Shown here one piece after another: positions 16,892 through 25,300 of a stretch of DNA of 38,145 bases (positions are counted from its first letter, which is position 1; each line of letters starts with the position of its first letter). The position numbers were made by a program, and so were the translations under genes. The notes beneath the pieces were generated by a model, which searched no databases, was not told the origin of the DNA, and saw nothing but the letters and a program-made list of their open reading frames with translations. Source of the DNA: Palsa-892 sp035555855. GTDB taxonomy: Bacteria; Pseudomonadota; Alphaproteobacteria; Rhizobiales; Xanthobacteraceae. Location: NCBI GenBank assembly GCA_035555855.1, contig DATMGD010000047.1:1-38145 (forward strand), given 5' to 3'.

Positions 16892-17140
16892 TTAGTGCGC
16901 AGGAATGTGGCAAAACCACGCGACAGACCCGCCGATGACCTCGGCTTTCTTGAGGTTCACGCGACAGGTTTTCTTGCCGGTTTCGTCGCGCAAGATCCAG
17001 GGCCCGTAAAGATCGCCGATCATTGAGGGATCGATCTCGTTGAGATCGAGCGGTTTCAGAGGCTCGAACGGCTGCGCCCGCGTGGAATTCGCGAGCGCAG
17101 CCGTGACGAGAGCCGCAAGCAATAAGGTGCGTGCGATCAT
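16892..17140 (-). CDS. Small secreted protein with a half Inh-like domain
   Basis: This 82-residue protein has a signal peptide (about 1-22, STRA|QP). The mature 60 residues contain IGDLYGPWILRDETGKKTCR followed by a second cysteine (C59, C77), which matches the first half of an Inh barrel as seen in the neighbouring protein. The usual second half, with its W and the late hydrophobic strands, is missing, so it may be a short variant, a remnant, or a subunit. It lies 9 bp after the 2-hydroxyacid dehydrogenase and 28 bp before the two-domain protein, all on one strand. Homology is inferred by eye. Confidence 0.6.
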   Translation of the reverse strand: MIARTLLLAALVTAALANSTRAQPFEPLKPLDLNEIDPSMIGDLYGPWILRDETGKKTCRVNLKKAEVIGGSVAWFCHIPAH

Positions 17141-17149
17141 TTCTTGTTT

Positions 17150-18127
17150 TTATTTCTTTTTGGGCGGCCAGGGCGTTTCGACGACCGGTGTTACGGGCTT
17201 GTTGCCGGTGGCCCAGGCCGTGAGGTTATCGACGACGAGCTGGCCCATGGCGCGGCGGGTCCAGTGGCTGGCCGAAGCGACATGCGGCAGCAGCACGATG
17301 TTATCCATGTCGATCAGCGCCTGCGGCACTTTCGGCTCCTGCGCGAAGACGTCGAGACCCGCCGAAAGGATGGTCTTGTTCTTCAGCGCCTCGATCAGCG
17401 CAGGCTCATCGACGACCGAGCCGCGTGCGACATTGATCAGAACGCCCGTCGGTCCGAGCGCCTTCAGCACTTCGGCGTTGATCATGTTCATGGTCGCGGG
17501 TCCGCCCGGCACGATCACGACCAGCACATCGACATCCTTCGCCATCGCGATGAGATCGGGATAGTGCTTGTACGAGACGCCTTCGGCGGGCTTGCGCGAG
17601 TGATAAACGATCGGGCGGTCGAAACCTTCGAGACGCCTTGCGATGGCCTTGCCGATGCGGCCCATGCCGACGATGCCGATGGTGCGGTCACGCAAAGTGT
17701 TGGTGAGCGGGTAGGGCTTCTCCAGCCATTTGCCGGCGCGCAGATATTTTTCGGCCTGCGGCAGTTCGCGCAGCGTGTTCAACAATAGTGCAATGGTGGT
17801 GTCGGCGACTTCGTCGTTCAGCACATCCGGGGAGTTGGTGACGATGATGCCGTGTTCACCCGCCCATTTGGCGTCAACCGAGTCGTAACCGACGCCGAAA
17901 TTGGAAACGATTTCTAGCTTCGGCATCTTCTCCATCAGGGCGGCGGTAACCTGGAACTGGCCGCCGGTCGCGATGGCGCGAATTTTCGGCGAAACCTCGG
18001 CGAGGAACGCATCCCGATCCTTGGCATTTGCAAGCCGGTGGACGGTAAAAAGCTTGTCAACATTCTCCTCGATCACCGGGACCATTTTTCCCGTCAGCAA
18101 AAGATCGGGCCGTTCTGTCGCAGTCAT
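17150..18127 (-). CDS. D-isomer 2-hydroxyacid dehydrogenase (glyoxylate/hydroxypyruvate reductase type)
   Basis: This 325-residue enzyme carries the NAD(P) motif GMGRIG (154-159) and the catalytic triad R235 (NVARGS), E264 (FAQEP) and H282 (LLPHVAS). HSRKP at the end of strand 2 carries R and K where NAD-specific members have an acid, so NADPH use is likely. The expected reaction is reduction of glyoxylate, hydroxypyruvate or a related 2-oxo acid. It has a good AAGGAAA ribosome binding site. It is divergent from the ABC importer operon at 18292 and may feed on what that importer brings in (inference). Two Inh-type secreted proteins follow it. Confidence 0.88.
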   Translation of the reverse strand: MTATERPDLLLTGKMVPVIEENVDKLFTVHRLANAKDRDAFLAEVSPKIRAIATGGQFQVTAALMEKMPKLEIVSNFGVGYDSVDAKWAGEHGIIVTNSPDVLNDEVADTTIALLLNTLRELPQAEKYLRAGKWLEKPYPLTNTLRDRTIGIVGMGRIGKAIARRLEGFDRPIVYHSRKPAEGVSYKHYPDLIAMAKDVDVLVVIVPGGPATMNMINAEVLKALGPTGVLINVARGSVVDEPALIEALKNKTILSAGLDVFAQEPKVPQALIDMDNIVLLPHVASASHWTRRAMGQLVVDNLTAWATGNKPVTPVVETPWPPKKK

Positions 18128-18291
18128 GTGGTTTCCTTGCAGTGCGGTATGTGAAGTGAGGTCAGGAGGGAGCTTCGTGCTTGATCGGCTCTAGCCGCGC
18201 CCCCAATATGCGTCCCTGAGCCTGCGAAAAACAAGAGCCGGTTCCGCTGAGATCCGGCCGAGGGGAAGCAAACACCGGGAGACGGAATTGT

Positions 18292-19359
18292 ATGGCGTCG
18301 GTTGAAATCCGGGATGCGCGCAAGGCATTCGGCACCGTCGAAGTTTTGCATGGAGTGAACGTCAGCATCGAGGACGGCGCCTTTGTCGTTCTGGTCGGTC
18401 CGTCCGGCTGCGGGAAATCGACGCTCCTCAGAATGATCGCGGGGCTCGAGAACATCACCGGCGGGGAGATCATCATCGGCAATCGCGTGGTCAATGCGCT
18501 GCCGCCGAAAGCGCGCGATGTCGCGATGGTGTTCCAGAATTACGCGCTCTATCCGCACATGACGGTCGCCGACAACATGGCGTTCTCGATGAAGCTGCGG
18601 AAGGCGCCGAAGCGCGAGATCGAAGAACGCGTGCAGCGCGCTGCCGCTATTCTTGGTTTGGAGCCGCTTCTCCAGCGCTATCCGCGCCAGCTCTCGGGCG
18701 GTCAGCGCCAGCGCGTCGCGATGGGGCGAGCCATCGTGCGCGATCCGCAGGTCTTTCTGTTCGACGAGCCGCTTTCGAATCTCGATGCGAAGCTGCGTGT
18801 GCAGATGCGCACGGAGATCAAGGAACTGCATCAGCGGCTGAAGACGACGACGGTTTACGTCACGCACGACCAGATCGAGGCGATGACGATGGCCGACAAG
18901 ATCGTCGTCATGCATGACGGTATTGTCGAGCAGGTCGGTGCGCCGCTCGAACTCTATGACAAGCCGGCCAATATGTTCGTCGCGGGCTTCATCGGCTCGC
19001 CGGCGATGAATTTTTTTCACGGCAAGGTCGCCGCCAATGGCAAGGCCGCATTCGAAACGGCGGGCGGGGTGGAATTGCCGCTATCCGGCAAGCCTGTAAA
19101 TGGCGATGGCCAGCCGGCGGTTTACGGCGTGCGGCCCGAACATTTCTCCATCGCCGATGACGGCGCGCCGGGCGAGGTCGTCGTCGTCGAGCCGACGGGC
19201 TCAGAGATTCAGGTCTTTGCCAAAATCGGCGGTCAGGAAATCACCGCGGTGTTCCGCGAGCGGCACAATTTCAAGCCGGGCGACAAGATCCGGCTCAAAC
19301 CAGATCCGAGGCTCGTTCACCTGTTCGACGCGCCCACGGGCAAACGATTGAACACGTAA
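18292..19359 (+). CDS. CUT1-type ABC transporter ATPase (UgpC/MsmX-like)
   Basis: This 355-residue ATPase has Walker A GPSGCGKST (36-44), a Q-loop in MVFQNYALYPHMTV, signature LSGGQRQR (134-141), Walker B VFLFDEP (154-160) and switch histidine VTHDQ. A C-terminal TOBE/OB regulatory domain follows (about 235-350, including VYGVRPEH). It energises the importer formed by the next three genes. Such ATPases often serve several sugar or polyol importers. It is the first gene of the operon, 164 bp from the divergent dehydrogenase. Confidence 0.95.
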   Translation: MASVEIRDARKAFGTVEVLHGVNVSIEDGAFVVLVGPSGCGKSTLLRMIAGLENITGGEIIIGNRVVNALPPKARDVAMVFQNYALYPHMTVADNMAFSMKLRKAPKREIEERVQRAAAILGLEPLLQRYPRQLSGGQRQRVAMGRAIVRDPQVFLFDEPLSNLDAKLRVQMRTEIKELHQRLKTTTVYVTHDQIEAMTMADKIVVMHDGIVEQVGAPLELYDKPANMFVAGFIGSPAMNFFHGKVAANGKAAFETAGGVELPLSGKPVNGDGQPAVYGVRPEHFSIADDGAPGEVVVVEPTGSEIQVFAKIGGQEITAVFRERHNFKPGDKIRLKPDPRLVHLFDAPTGKRLNT

Positions 19360-19374
19360 CAGGGAGGAAACGTC

Positions 19375-20697
19375 ATGCATGACTTTACCCGCCGCACGCT
19401 GCTCAAGGGCAGTACCGCGGCTGCCGCTGCCGGCATGTTGACCGGCTCCGGCCTGTTGGAATGGGCCAAGGCCTGGGCGCAAAGTGCGCCCTGGAAGCCT
19501 GAAGCAGGCGCGAAGCTCTCGATCCTGCGCTGGAAATATTTCGTGCAATCCGAGGACGACAAATTCGTCGAGCTGATGAAGGCCTTTACGCAGGCAACCG
19601 GCGTCGATGTCACGATCAATCGCGAATCCTACGAAGACGTGCAGCCGAAAGCCTCGGTCGCGGCGAACACCGGCACGGGGCCGGACCTCTTCTGGGGTCT
19701 TTATTCACTGCCGCATCTTTTCCCCGACAAGGTCGTGGATATGACCGATGTCGCCGATTATCTCGGCAAGAAATATGGGCCGTGGGCCGACAGCGCAGTG
19801 AAATACGGCAAGGAAGGTAACAAGTGGATCGGCATTCCGGTCTGCTACACCGGCGCGCTCATGAATTACCGCATCAGCGCTTCGCAGAAAGCGGGCTTCA
19901 AGGAATTCCCCAAGACCACCGACGAGTTCCTCGAATACGCCAAGGCGATGAAGAAGAACGGAACGCCGGGCGGCTGCGCGATGGGACACGCGCCGGGCGA
20001 TGCCAACACCTGGCTGCACTGGTGCCTGTGGGCGTTCAACGGCCAGACGGTCGATGCGAACGACAAAGTCATCATCAATTCGCCGGAAACCGAGAAGGCG
20101 CTGCAATACGCCAAGCAACTCTACGACAACATGACCCCGGGCGTTGCCTCGTGGAACGACTCCTTCAACAACAAGGCGTTCCTCGCTGAGGAAATCCACT
20201 GGACCAACAACGGCATCTCGATCTACGTCGCCGCGTCCAAGGATGCCTCGAAGAAGCACGTCGCCGAGGATATGAACCACGCCTATATGCCGGTCGGGCC
20301 GGTCGGCAAGCCGACCGAACTGCATTTGATGTTCCCGATCCTGGCGATGAAATATTCCAAGTATCCGAACGCCTGCAAGGCGCTTACCTCGTATCTTCTC
20401 GAAGCGGATCAGTTCAATCCATGGATGGCGGCCGCGGGTGGTTATCTCTCGCATTGCCTTGCCGCTTACGACGCCAATCCGATCTGGACGCAGGATCCGA
20501 AGCGGACGCCGTATCGCGACGTCGCCAAGCGCTCGCTGACGGCGGGCGGTCTCGGATCGAATGGCGAGAAGGCAGCCAGCGCGATCTCCGACTACATCGT
20601 GGTCGATATGTTCGCAGCCTTCTGCACCGGCAAGGATGACGCCAAGACCGCGATGCGCAATGCCGAGCGGCAGTTGAAGCGCATCTATCGCACCTGA
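19375..20697 (+). CDS. ABC transporter solute-binding protein, Tat-exported
   Basis: This 440-residue family-1 solute-binding protein begins with a twin-arginine signal: RRTLLK at 6-11, an Ala/Gly-rich core, and a likely cut after AWAQ near residue 36. Export by Tat implies folding, possibly oligomerisation or cofactor binding, before export. The mature part has the two-lobed pattern of CUT1 binding proteins (LMKAFTQATGVDVTI, NTGTGPDLFWG, WIGIPVCYTGALMNYRI). It has an excellent GGGAGGAAA ribosome binding site, 15 bp after the ATPase. A strong hairpin follows its stop. Ligand unknown; sugars, polyols or glycerol derivatives are the family's usual cargo. Confidence 0.92.
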   Translation: MHDFTRRTLLKGSTAAAAAGMLTGSGLLEWAKAWAQSAPWKPEAGAKLSILRWKYFVQSEDDKFVELMKAFTQATGVDVTINRESYEDVQPKASVAANTGTGPDLFWGLYSLPHLFPDKVVDMTDVADYLGKKYGPWADSAVKYGKEGNKWIGIPVCYTGALMNYRISASQKAGFKEFPKTTDEFLEYAKAMKKNGTPGGCAMGHAPGDANTWLHWCLWAFNGQTVDANDKVIINSPETEKALQYAKQLYDNMTPGVASWNDSFNNKAFLAEEIHWTNNGISIYVAASKDASKKHVAEDMNHAYMPVGPVGKPTELHLMFPILAMKYSKYPNACKALTSYLLEADQFNPWMAAAGGYLSHCLAAYDANPIWTQDPKRTPYRDVAKRSLTAGGLGSNGEKAASAISDYIVVDMFAAFCTGKDDAKTAMRNAERQLKRIYRT

Positions 20698-20703
20698 TGA
20701 CTG

Positions 20704-20730
20704 CGGGCGGGCGAGACGATCGCCCGCCCG
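20704..20730 (+). terminator. Intercistronic hairpin between binding protein and permease
   Basis: CGGGCGGGCGA (20704-20714) and TCGCCCGCCCG (20720-20730) form a perfect 11-bp GC stem with loop GACGA, followed by TTTCTCTTGCTC. The T-run is poor, so it is more likely a partial terminator or a 3'-end stabiliser that keeps binding-protein mRNA in excess over the permeases than a full stop. Confidence 0.75.
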
Positions 20731-20754
20731 TTTCTCTTGCTCGACGGGGAACGG

Positions 20755-21705
20755 ATGGCTGAACTTGCAATCCGACAATCGCCGAAACAGGTGCCGATCA
20801 GCACCTGGACGCGGCTCAAGACCAACCGCAACTGGCTCGGCGCGTGGTTCATGCTGCCGGCGGCAGCCTTTCTGATTCTGTTTCTGGCCTATCCGCTGGG
20901 CCTCGGCGTGTGGCTCTCCTTTACCGACGCCAAGATCGGGCGCTCGGGCGTTTTCATTGGTCTCGAAAATTACGAGTGGCTGTGGGACGACAACGTCTTC
21001 TGGATGTCGGTGTTCAACACGGTGCTCTACACCGTCGTCGCGAGCGTCGTGAAATTCGGCGTCGGTCTTTATCTTGCGCTATTGCTCAACGAAAATCTGC
21101 CGTTCAAGGCGATGATCCGGGCGGTCGTGCTGATCCCGTTCATCGTGCCGACGGTGCTTTCCGCGATTGCGTTCTGGTGGATTTACGATCCGCAATTCTC
21201 GATCGTGTCGTGGTCGCTCAAGCACCTTGGCATCATCCATGGCAATATCGATTTTCTCGGTAACATGTGGAATGCGCGCTGGTCGACGATCTTTGCTAAT
21301 ATCTGGCGCGGTATTCCGTTCGTCGCGATCACACTCTTGGCGGGGCTACAAACGGTGTCGCCGTCGCTTTATGAAGCCGCGACAATCGACGGCGCATCGC
21401 GCTGGCAGATTTTCCGGCATGTGACGTTTCCGCTGCTCACGCCGATCATCGCGGTGGTGATGACGTTCTCTGTGCTGTTCACCTTCACCGACTTTCAGCT
21501 GATCTGGGTGCTGACGCGCGGCGGGCCGGTCAACGCCACGCATCTGATGGCGACGCTCTCCTATCAGCGCGCGATCATCGGCGGGCAGCTCGGGGAGGGC
21601 GCGGCGATTGCGACCGCCATGATCCCGTTCCTGCTCGCGGCGATATTGTTTTCGTGGTTCGGCCTGCAGCGTCGCAAATGGCAACAGGGCGGCGACAATG
21701 ACTGA
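20755..21705 (+). CDS. ABC transporter permease, first (MalF/UgpA type)
   Basis: This 316-residue membrane protein has six predicted spans, starting with MLPAAAFLILFLAYPLGLGVWLS. The cytoplasmic EAA loop reads EAATIDGASRWQIFRHVTFP, which docks on the ATPase. The start is the ATG at 20755 (MAELAIRQ) with GGGGAA upstream. Its last codons lie in a sequence that is repeated 89 bp downstream, where it forms the start of the second permease. Confidence 0.95.
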   Translation: MAELAIRQSPKQVPISTWTRLKTNRNWLGAWFMLPAAAFLILFLAYPLGLGVWLSFTDAKIGRSGVFIGLENYEWLWDDNVFWMSVFNTVLYTVVASVVKFGVGLYLALLLNENLPFKAMIRAVVLIPFIVPTVLSAIAFWWIYDPQFSIVSWSLKHLGIIHGNIDFLGNMWNARWSTIFANIWRGIPFVAITLLAGLQTVSPSLYEAATIDGASRWQIFRHVTFPLLTPIIAVVMTFSVLFTFTDFQLIWVLTRGGPVNATHLMATLSYQRAIIGGQLGEGAAIATAMIPFLLAAILFSWFGLQRRKWQQGGDND

Positions 21706-21794
21706 TCGGGCCGACGCTGCATTTATTTTTGCGGGAACGGGGCAGGCCCCGCGCGCGGTGCCGCAAATAACAACAGGGTGGCGACAATGACTGA
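21673..21794 (+). repeat. Direct repeat (33 bp, 89-bp offset) covering the second permease start
   Basis: The 33 bp at 21673-21705 (CGCAAATGGCAACAGGGCGG and on to ATGACTGA) recur at 21762-21794 with three changes. The first copy encodes the last residues of permease 1. The second supplies the ribosome binding site and ATG of permease 2. The ATG in the first copy (21698) opens a 30-codon frame beginning MTDRADAA that ends on a TGA at 21788-21790, overlapping the true ATG at 21787. The unique sequence between copies contains a GGGGC/GCCCC motif. Confidence 0.9.
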
Positions 21795-22677
21795 CGCCAC
21801 CCACAAGCCGCTGACCGATCACTCCGAGGGCATGGCTTATCTCGAGTCGTTGCCGAAGCGGCTCATCACGCTTTATCTTCCGCTCGGCCTCATTCTCTTG
21901 GTGCTGCTGTTTCCGTTCTACTGGATGGCGCTCACCGCCATCAAACCTGACGATCAGCTGCTCGATCTCGACAGGGTTAGCCCGTTCTGGACCTGGACGC
22001 CGACGCTCAAGCACATCCAGAAACTTCTGTTCGAAACGCAATATCCGCGCTGGCTATGGAATACGATGTTCGTCGCGGTCGGCGCGACGTTTTTGTCGAT
22101 CGTCGCGAGCGTGCTTGCGGCCTACGCGATCGTGCGGCTGCGCTTCAAGGGCGCGCCCTATGTCGGCGGGCTGATTTTTCTCGCCTATCTCGTGCCGCCC
22201 TCGATCCTGTTCATCCCACTCTCGACGGTCGTGTTTCAGTACGGGCTGTTCGACACGCCTTATGCGCTGATCCTGACTTATCCGACGATCCTGATCCCGT
22301 TTTCGACCTGGCTCCTGATGGGCTATTTCAAGACCATTCCTTATGAGCTGGAAGAATGCGCGTTGATCGACGGCGCATCGCGCTGGCAGATCCTGACCAA
22401 GATCGTGCTGCCGCTCGCGGTGCCGGGACTGATCTCGGCTTTCATCTTCTGCTTCACGCTGTGCTGGAACGAATTCATCTATGCGCTGACGTTTCTGTCC
22501 TCGACGCCGAACAAGACGGTGCCGGTCGCAATCGTTAACGAGTTCGTCGACGGCGATATCTATCGCTGGGGCTCGCTGATGGCTGGCGCGCTGGTCGGCT
22601 CGCTGCCGCTCGTCATCCTCTACGCCTTCTTTGTCGAACATTATGTTTCGGCCATGACCGGCGCGGTGAAGGAATAG
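21787..22677 (+). CDS. ABC transporter permease, second (MalG/UgpE type)
   Basis: This 296-residue membrane protein has six spans, with PLGLILLVLLFPFYWMALTA as the first. Its EAA loop is EECALIDGASRWQILTKIVLP, sharing IDGASRWQI with the first permease as expected for a heterodimer on one ATPase pair. The ATG at 21787 is preceded by AGGGTGGCGACA. It lies in the second copy of a duplicated start region. It is the last gene of the importer operon. Confidence 0.95.
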   Translation: MTDATHKPLTDHSEGMAYLESLPKRLITLYLPLGLILLVLLFPFYWMALTAIKPDDQLLDLDRVSPFWTWTPTLKHIQKLLFETQYPRWLWNTMFVAVGATFLSIVASVLAAYAIVRLRFKGAPYVGGLIFLAYLVPPSILFIPLSTVVFQYGLFDTPYALILTYPTILIPFSTWLLMGYFKTIPYELEECALIDGASRWQILTKIVLPLAVPGLISAFIFCFTLCWNEFIYALTFLSSTPNKTVPVAIVNEFVDGDIYRWGSLMAGALVGSLPLVILYAFFVEHYVSAMTGAVKE

Positions 22678-22753
22678 GGCTGTTTTGCCGCAACTTCGGC
22701 TTCCTTGACGGCGAGTGTGGGATTGGGCACCACATCGCCGGCAAGGAGTACCC

Positions 22754-23386
22754 ATGTTCGCTGTCTCTCAAGAAAAGCTCTCGATCTCCACAATCCAGCT
22801 CATCCGCAAGGCGGTGCTGCTGGCCGTTATCGTGGCCGGCATATTCCTCATGGTGTTTACGGAATCACGCTGGCCTGACGGGAACTTCTGGCACGAAGGC
22901 ATCGAACTCGCCGGCATTTTCTTTCTGACAGTCTGTGTCGTCGGCCGCACCTGGTGCTCGCTTTATATCGGCGGCCTCAAGAACCGGAGCCTGATTGACG
23001 CGGGCCCGTACTCGATCACCCGGAACCCGCTTTACGTCTTCTCGGTGATCGGTGCGGTCGGTGTCGGTGCGCAGCTCGGCAGCGCGGTCATTGCGCTGGT
23101 CGCGGGTGTTCTCGTCTGGGCGGTGTTCTACATCCTGATTTTTTCCGAAGAGCGTCATTTGCGCGGGCAGTTCGGCGTGAGCTACGAGGAATATCTTGCG
23201 CGCGTGCCGCGCTTTCTGCCGAATTTCAAGCTATGGCGCGACGCGGAGACGCTGACCATTCGTCCGGGCATCGTGCGCGCGACCTTCATCGATGCCTGCT
23301 TGTTTCTGCTGTCGATTCCGATCGCGGAGGGCTTCGATTATTTGCACGAAGCCGGGGTGCTGCCGGTCCTGTTCCATGTGCCGTAA
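22754..23386 (+). CDS. Isoprenylcysteine/phospholipid methyltransferase-family membrane protein
   Basis: This 210-residue integral membrane protein has about five spans. The family signature is GPYSITRNPLYVFS followed by SEERHLRGQFGVSYEEYL and VPRFLP, the SAM-binding segment of ICMT/PEMT-like enzymes. Bacterial members methylate lipids or unknown small molecules. Substrate not predictable. ATG 22754 has AAGGAG 7 bp upstream. It ends stop-to-stop with the convergent EamA transporter (TAACTA). Confidence 0.82.
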   Translation: MFAVSQEKLSISTIQLIRKAVLLAVIVAGIFLMVFTESRWPDGNFWHEGIELAGIFFLTVCVVGRTWCSLYIGGLKNRSLIDAGPYSITRNPLYVFSVIGAVGVGAQLGSAVIALVAGVLVWAVFYILIFSEERHLRGQFGVSYEEYLARVPRFLPNFKLWRDAETLTIRPGIVRATFIDACLFLLSIPIAEGFDYLHEAGVLPVLFHVP

Positions 23387-24334
23387 CTACTCGCCGGTCT
23401 GGGCTTTCAGCGAATCCTTCGCCTTCATCTCCCGCTCGCGATAAAGCAGGTACAGCCCCGCGACGATGACGACCGCGACGCCCGAAAGCGTCCAGTGGTT
23501 CGGCACGTCGCCGAAGACGACGAAGCCGGCGAGTATCATCCAGACGATCTGCGTATAGATGAACGGCGCGAGAATGGGTGCGGGCGCGCGGCGGTGCGCC
23601 ATGATCAAGAACAGATGGCCGATCCAGCCGAGCGCGCCCATCCAGACCATCGCGCCGATGACCAGCGGCTCAGTCGGCGTTTCCCAGGCCCAGGGTATCG
23701 GAATGGTCGAGACGATCAGGCCGACAAGTGCCGAATAGAACAGTGTCGTCGAGGTGGAATCGTAGGATGCCAGAATCCGCGTCGTGATGTTGTAGAGCGC
23801 GTAACAAATTGCGCCGAGCAACGAGAGGATTGCTGCCGGATGGATGCCGCCGGCGCCGGGACGGGTCACGAGCAGCACGCCGGCGAAACCGAACAGCACC
23901 GCCGCCCAGCGCCGCGGGCCGATCCATTCGCCGAGCATCGGGCCTGCGGCGAGCGCCACGAACAGCGGCGTTGTGAACATGATCGCCGCTGTCTGATCGA
24001 GCTGCAGGTAGCGCAGCGCCGTGAAATTGAAGATCGACGAGCCGACGAGAATGATCGAGCGGAAGATTTGCAGCCAGGGGCGCTGCGTTTTCAAAAGTCC
24101 CGGCGTCGTCCACGGATTGACGACGATCAGCGAGAGCGCGAAATGCCCGGCATAGCGCGCCCATAGCACTTCGAGCGTCGGGATATGATGATTCAGCCAC
24201 TTCGCCGTGGTGTCGAGCATGCAGAAGCAGACGAGTGCGAGCAGCATCAGGCCGATGCCGGCGATGCGCGCGCTGCGATCGTCGTCGGCGGGCAGCGGCC
24301 GGCGCTTCACCGCGGCCTTCTTCCTGGTTGTCAT
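23387..24334 (-). CDS. EamA/DMT-family transporter
   Basis: This 315-residue protein has ten hydrophobic spans in two EamA repeats, the first from GIGLMLLALVCFCMLDTTAKWL and the second from AILSLLGAICYALYNI. Family members export amino acids or other metabolites, or import nucleotide-like compounds. The start is the ATG at 24334 (MTTRKKAA) with GGCAGGA upstream, 8 bp after the SDR stop, so the two genes are co-transcribed. The frame is open further upstream only because it shadows the SDR gene. Confidence 0.88.
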   Translation of the reverse strand: MTTRKKAAVKRRPLPADDDRSARIAGIGLMLLALVCFCMLDTTAKWLNHHIPTLEVLWARYAGHFALSLIVVNPWTTPGLLKTQRPWLQIFRSIILVGSSIFNFTALRYLQLDQTAAIMFTTPLFVALAAGPMLGEWIGPRRWAAVLFGFAGVLLVTRPGAGGIHPAAILSLLGAICYALYNITTRILASYDSTSTTLFYSALVGLIVSTIPIPWAWETPTEPLVIGAMVWMGALGWIGHLFLIMAHRRAPAPILAPFIYTQIVWMILAGFVVFGDVPNHWTLSGVAVVIVAGLYLLYREREMKAKDSLKAQTGE

Positions 24335-24342
24335 TCCTGCCT

Positions 24343-25098
24343 TCAGTAAGTGGCGCGGCCGCCGGAAAGATCGAATACGGAGCCGGTCGTGAAAGAACAT
24401 TCGGGAGAGGCGGCGAATGCAACGGTCGCCGCAATTTCCTCGACCTTGACGAAGCGGTTGCGCGGAATTTTCGCGAGCATGTAGTCGATGTGCTGCTGCG
24501 TCATCTGGTCGAAGATCGCGGTCTTCGCGGCGGCGGGGGTCACGCAGTTCACGGCGATGTCGTATTGCGCGAGTTCCTTGCCGAGCGATTTGGTAAGCGC
24601 GATGAGCCCGGCTTTCGAGGCAGAGTAGGCGGGCGCGTTGGGGTTGCCCTCCTTGCCGGCGATCGAGGCGACGTTGACGATCCGCCCGTAATTCCTCTCG
24701 ATCATCGACGGCACAACGGCATGGCAGCAATGAAAGGGACCGGTGAGGTTGATCGCGATGACCTGATTCCAGTCCTTCGCCGGATATTCCCAGGTCGGCT
24801 TGTTGGGGCCGGAAATGCCGGCATTGTTCACCAGAATGTCGATGCGCTCGAAAGTATCGAGTGTCGCGTCGCGCGCGGCTTCCACGCCCGCAAGATCCGT
24901 GACATCGACGCCAAAGACTTCGATCCGGCCGCGGCCGACGAGTTCGGAAGCGGTTTCCTCGGCGAGCTTTTCATCGCGATCCCAGATCGCGACCGCGGCG
25001 CCCGAGTCGAGCATGCGCTCGACGATGGCGCGGCCGATACCCTGCGCGCCGCCTGTGACGATTGCCGTCTGGCCCGTGAGATCGATCCGGTTGGTCAT
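24343..25098 (-). CDS. SDR family oxidoreductase (FabG-like)
   Basis: This 251-residue classical SDR has TGGAQGIG (15-22), NNAG (91-94), S145 and catalytic Y158/K162 (YSASK). The aspartate in IWDRD after strand 2 points to NAD+. It oxidises or reduces a secondary alcohol. The SVFDLSGGRATY end is typical of sugar-alcohol/hydroxyacid SDRs rather than FabG itself. It is first of a two-gene unit with the EamA transporter, divergent from the creatininase-family gene. Confidence 0.88.
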   Translation of the reverse strand: MTNRIDLTGQTAIVTGGAQGIGRAIVERMLDSGAAVAIWDRDEKLAEETASELVGRGRIEVFGVDVTDLAGVEAARDATLDTFERIDILVNNAGISGPNKPTWEYPAKDWNQVIAINLTGPFHCCHAVVPSMIERNYGRIVNVASIAGKEGNPNAPAYSASKAGLIALTKSLGKELAQYDIAVNCVTPAAAKTAIFDQMTQQHIDYMLAKIPRNRFVKVEEIAATVAFAASPECSFTTGSVFDLSGGRATY

Positions 25099-25134
25099 GC
25101 TGCTTTCCTCTCTTCCGGGCCGTTTCAGCGAGAC

Positions 25135-25199
25135 TAGAGCGTTTTCGCGCGAAGTGGATACCGGTTTGCGTGAAGAAAACGCGACAAAAGAAGACTCTA
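25135..25199. repeat. 65-bp palindromic intergenic repeat of rhizobial type
   Basis: Nested inverted arms are visible: TAGAG (25135-25139) with CTCTA (25195-25199), GCGTTTTC (25139-25146) with GAAAACGC (25175-25182), and CGCGAA with TTTGCG further in. The core GAAGTGGATACCGGTTTGCG matches a motif I recall as widely scattered between genes in Bradyrhizobium and relatives. It lies in the 202-bp gap between the SDR and the creatininase-family gene. I see no second copy in this window. Confidence 0.72.
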
Positions 25200-25300
25200 A
25201 CCGAGGTTAACGATGCGCGCGAGCGGCATCGGGCTTCGCTTGCGGAACGCCGTGCCCGCCCGTAGGTTGCGGCGATTGCGGCCAGCCTTAGACCCGAACC

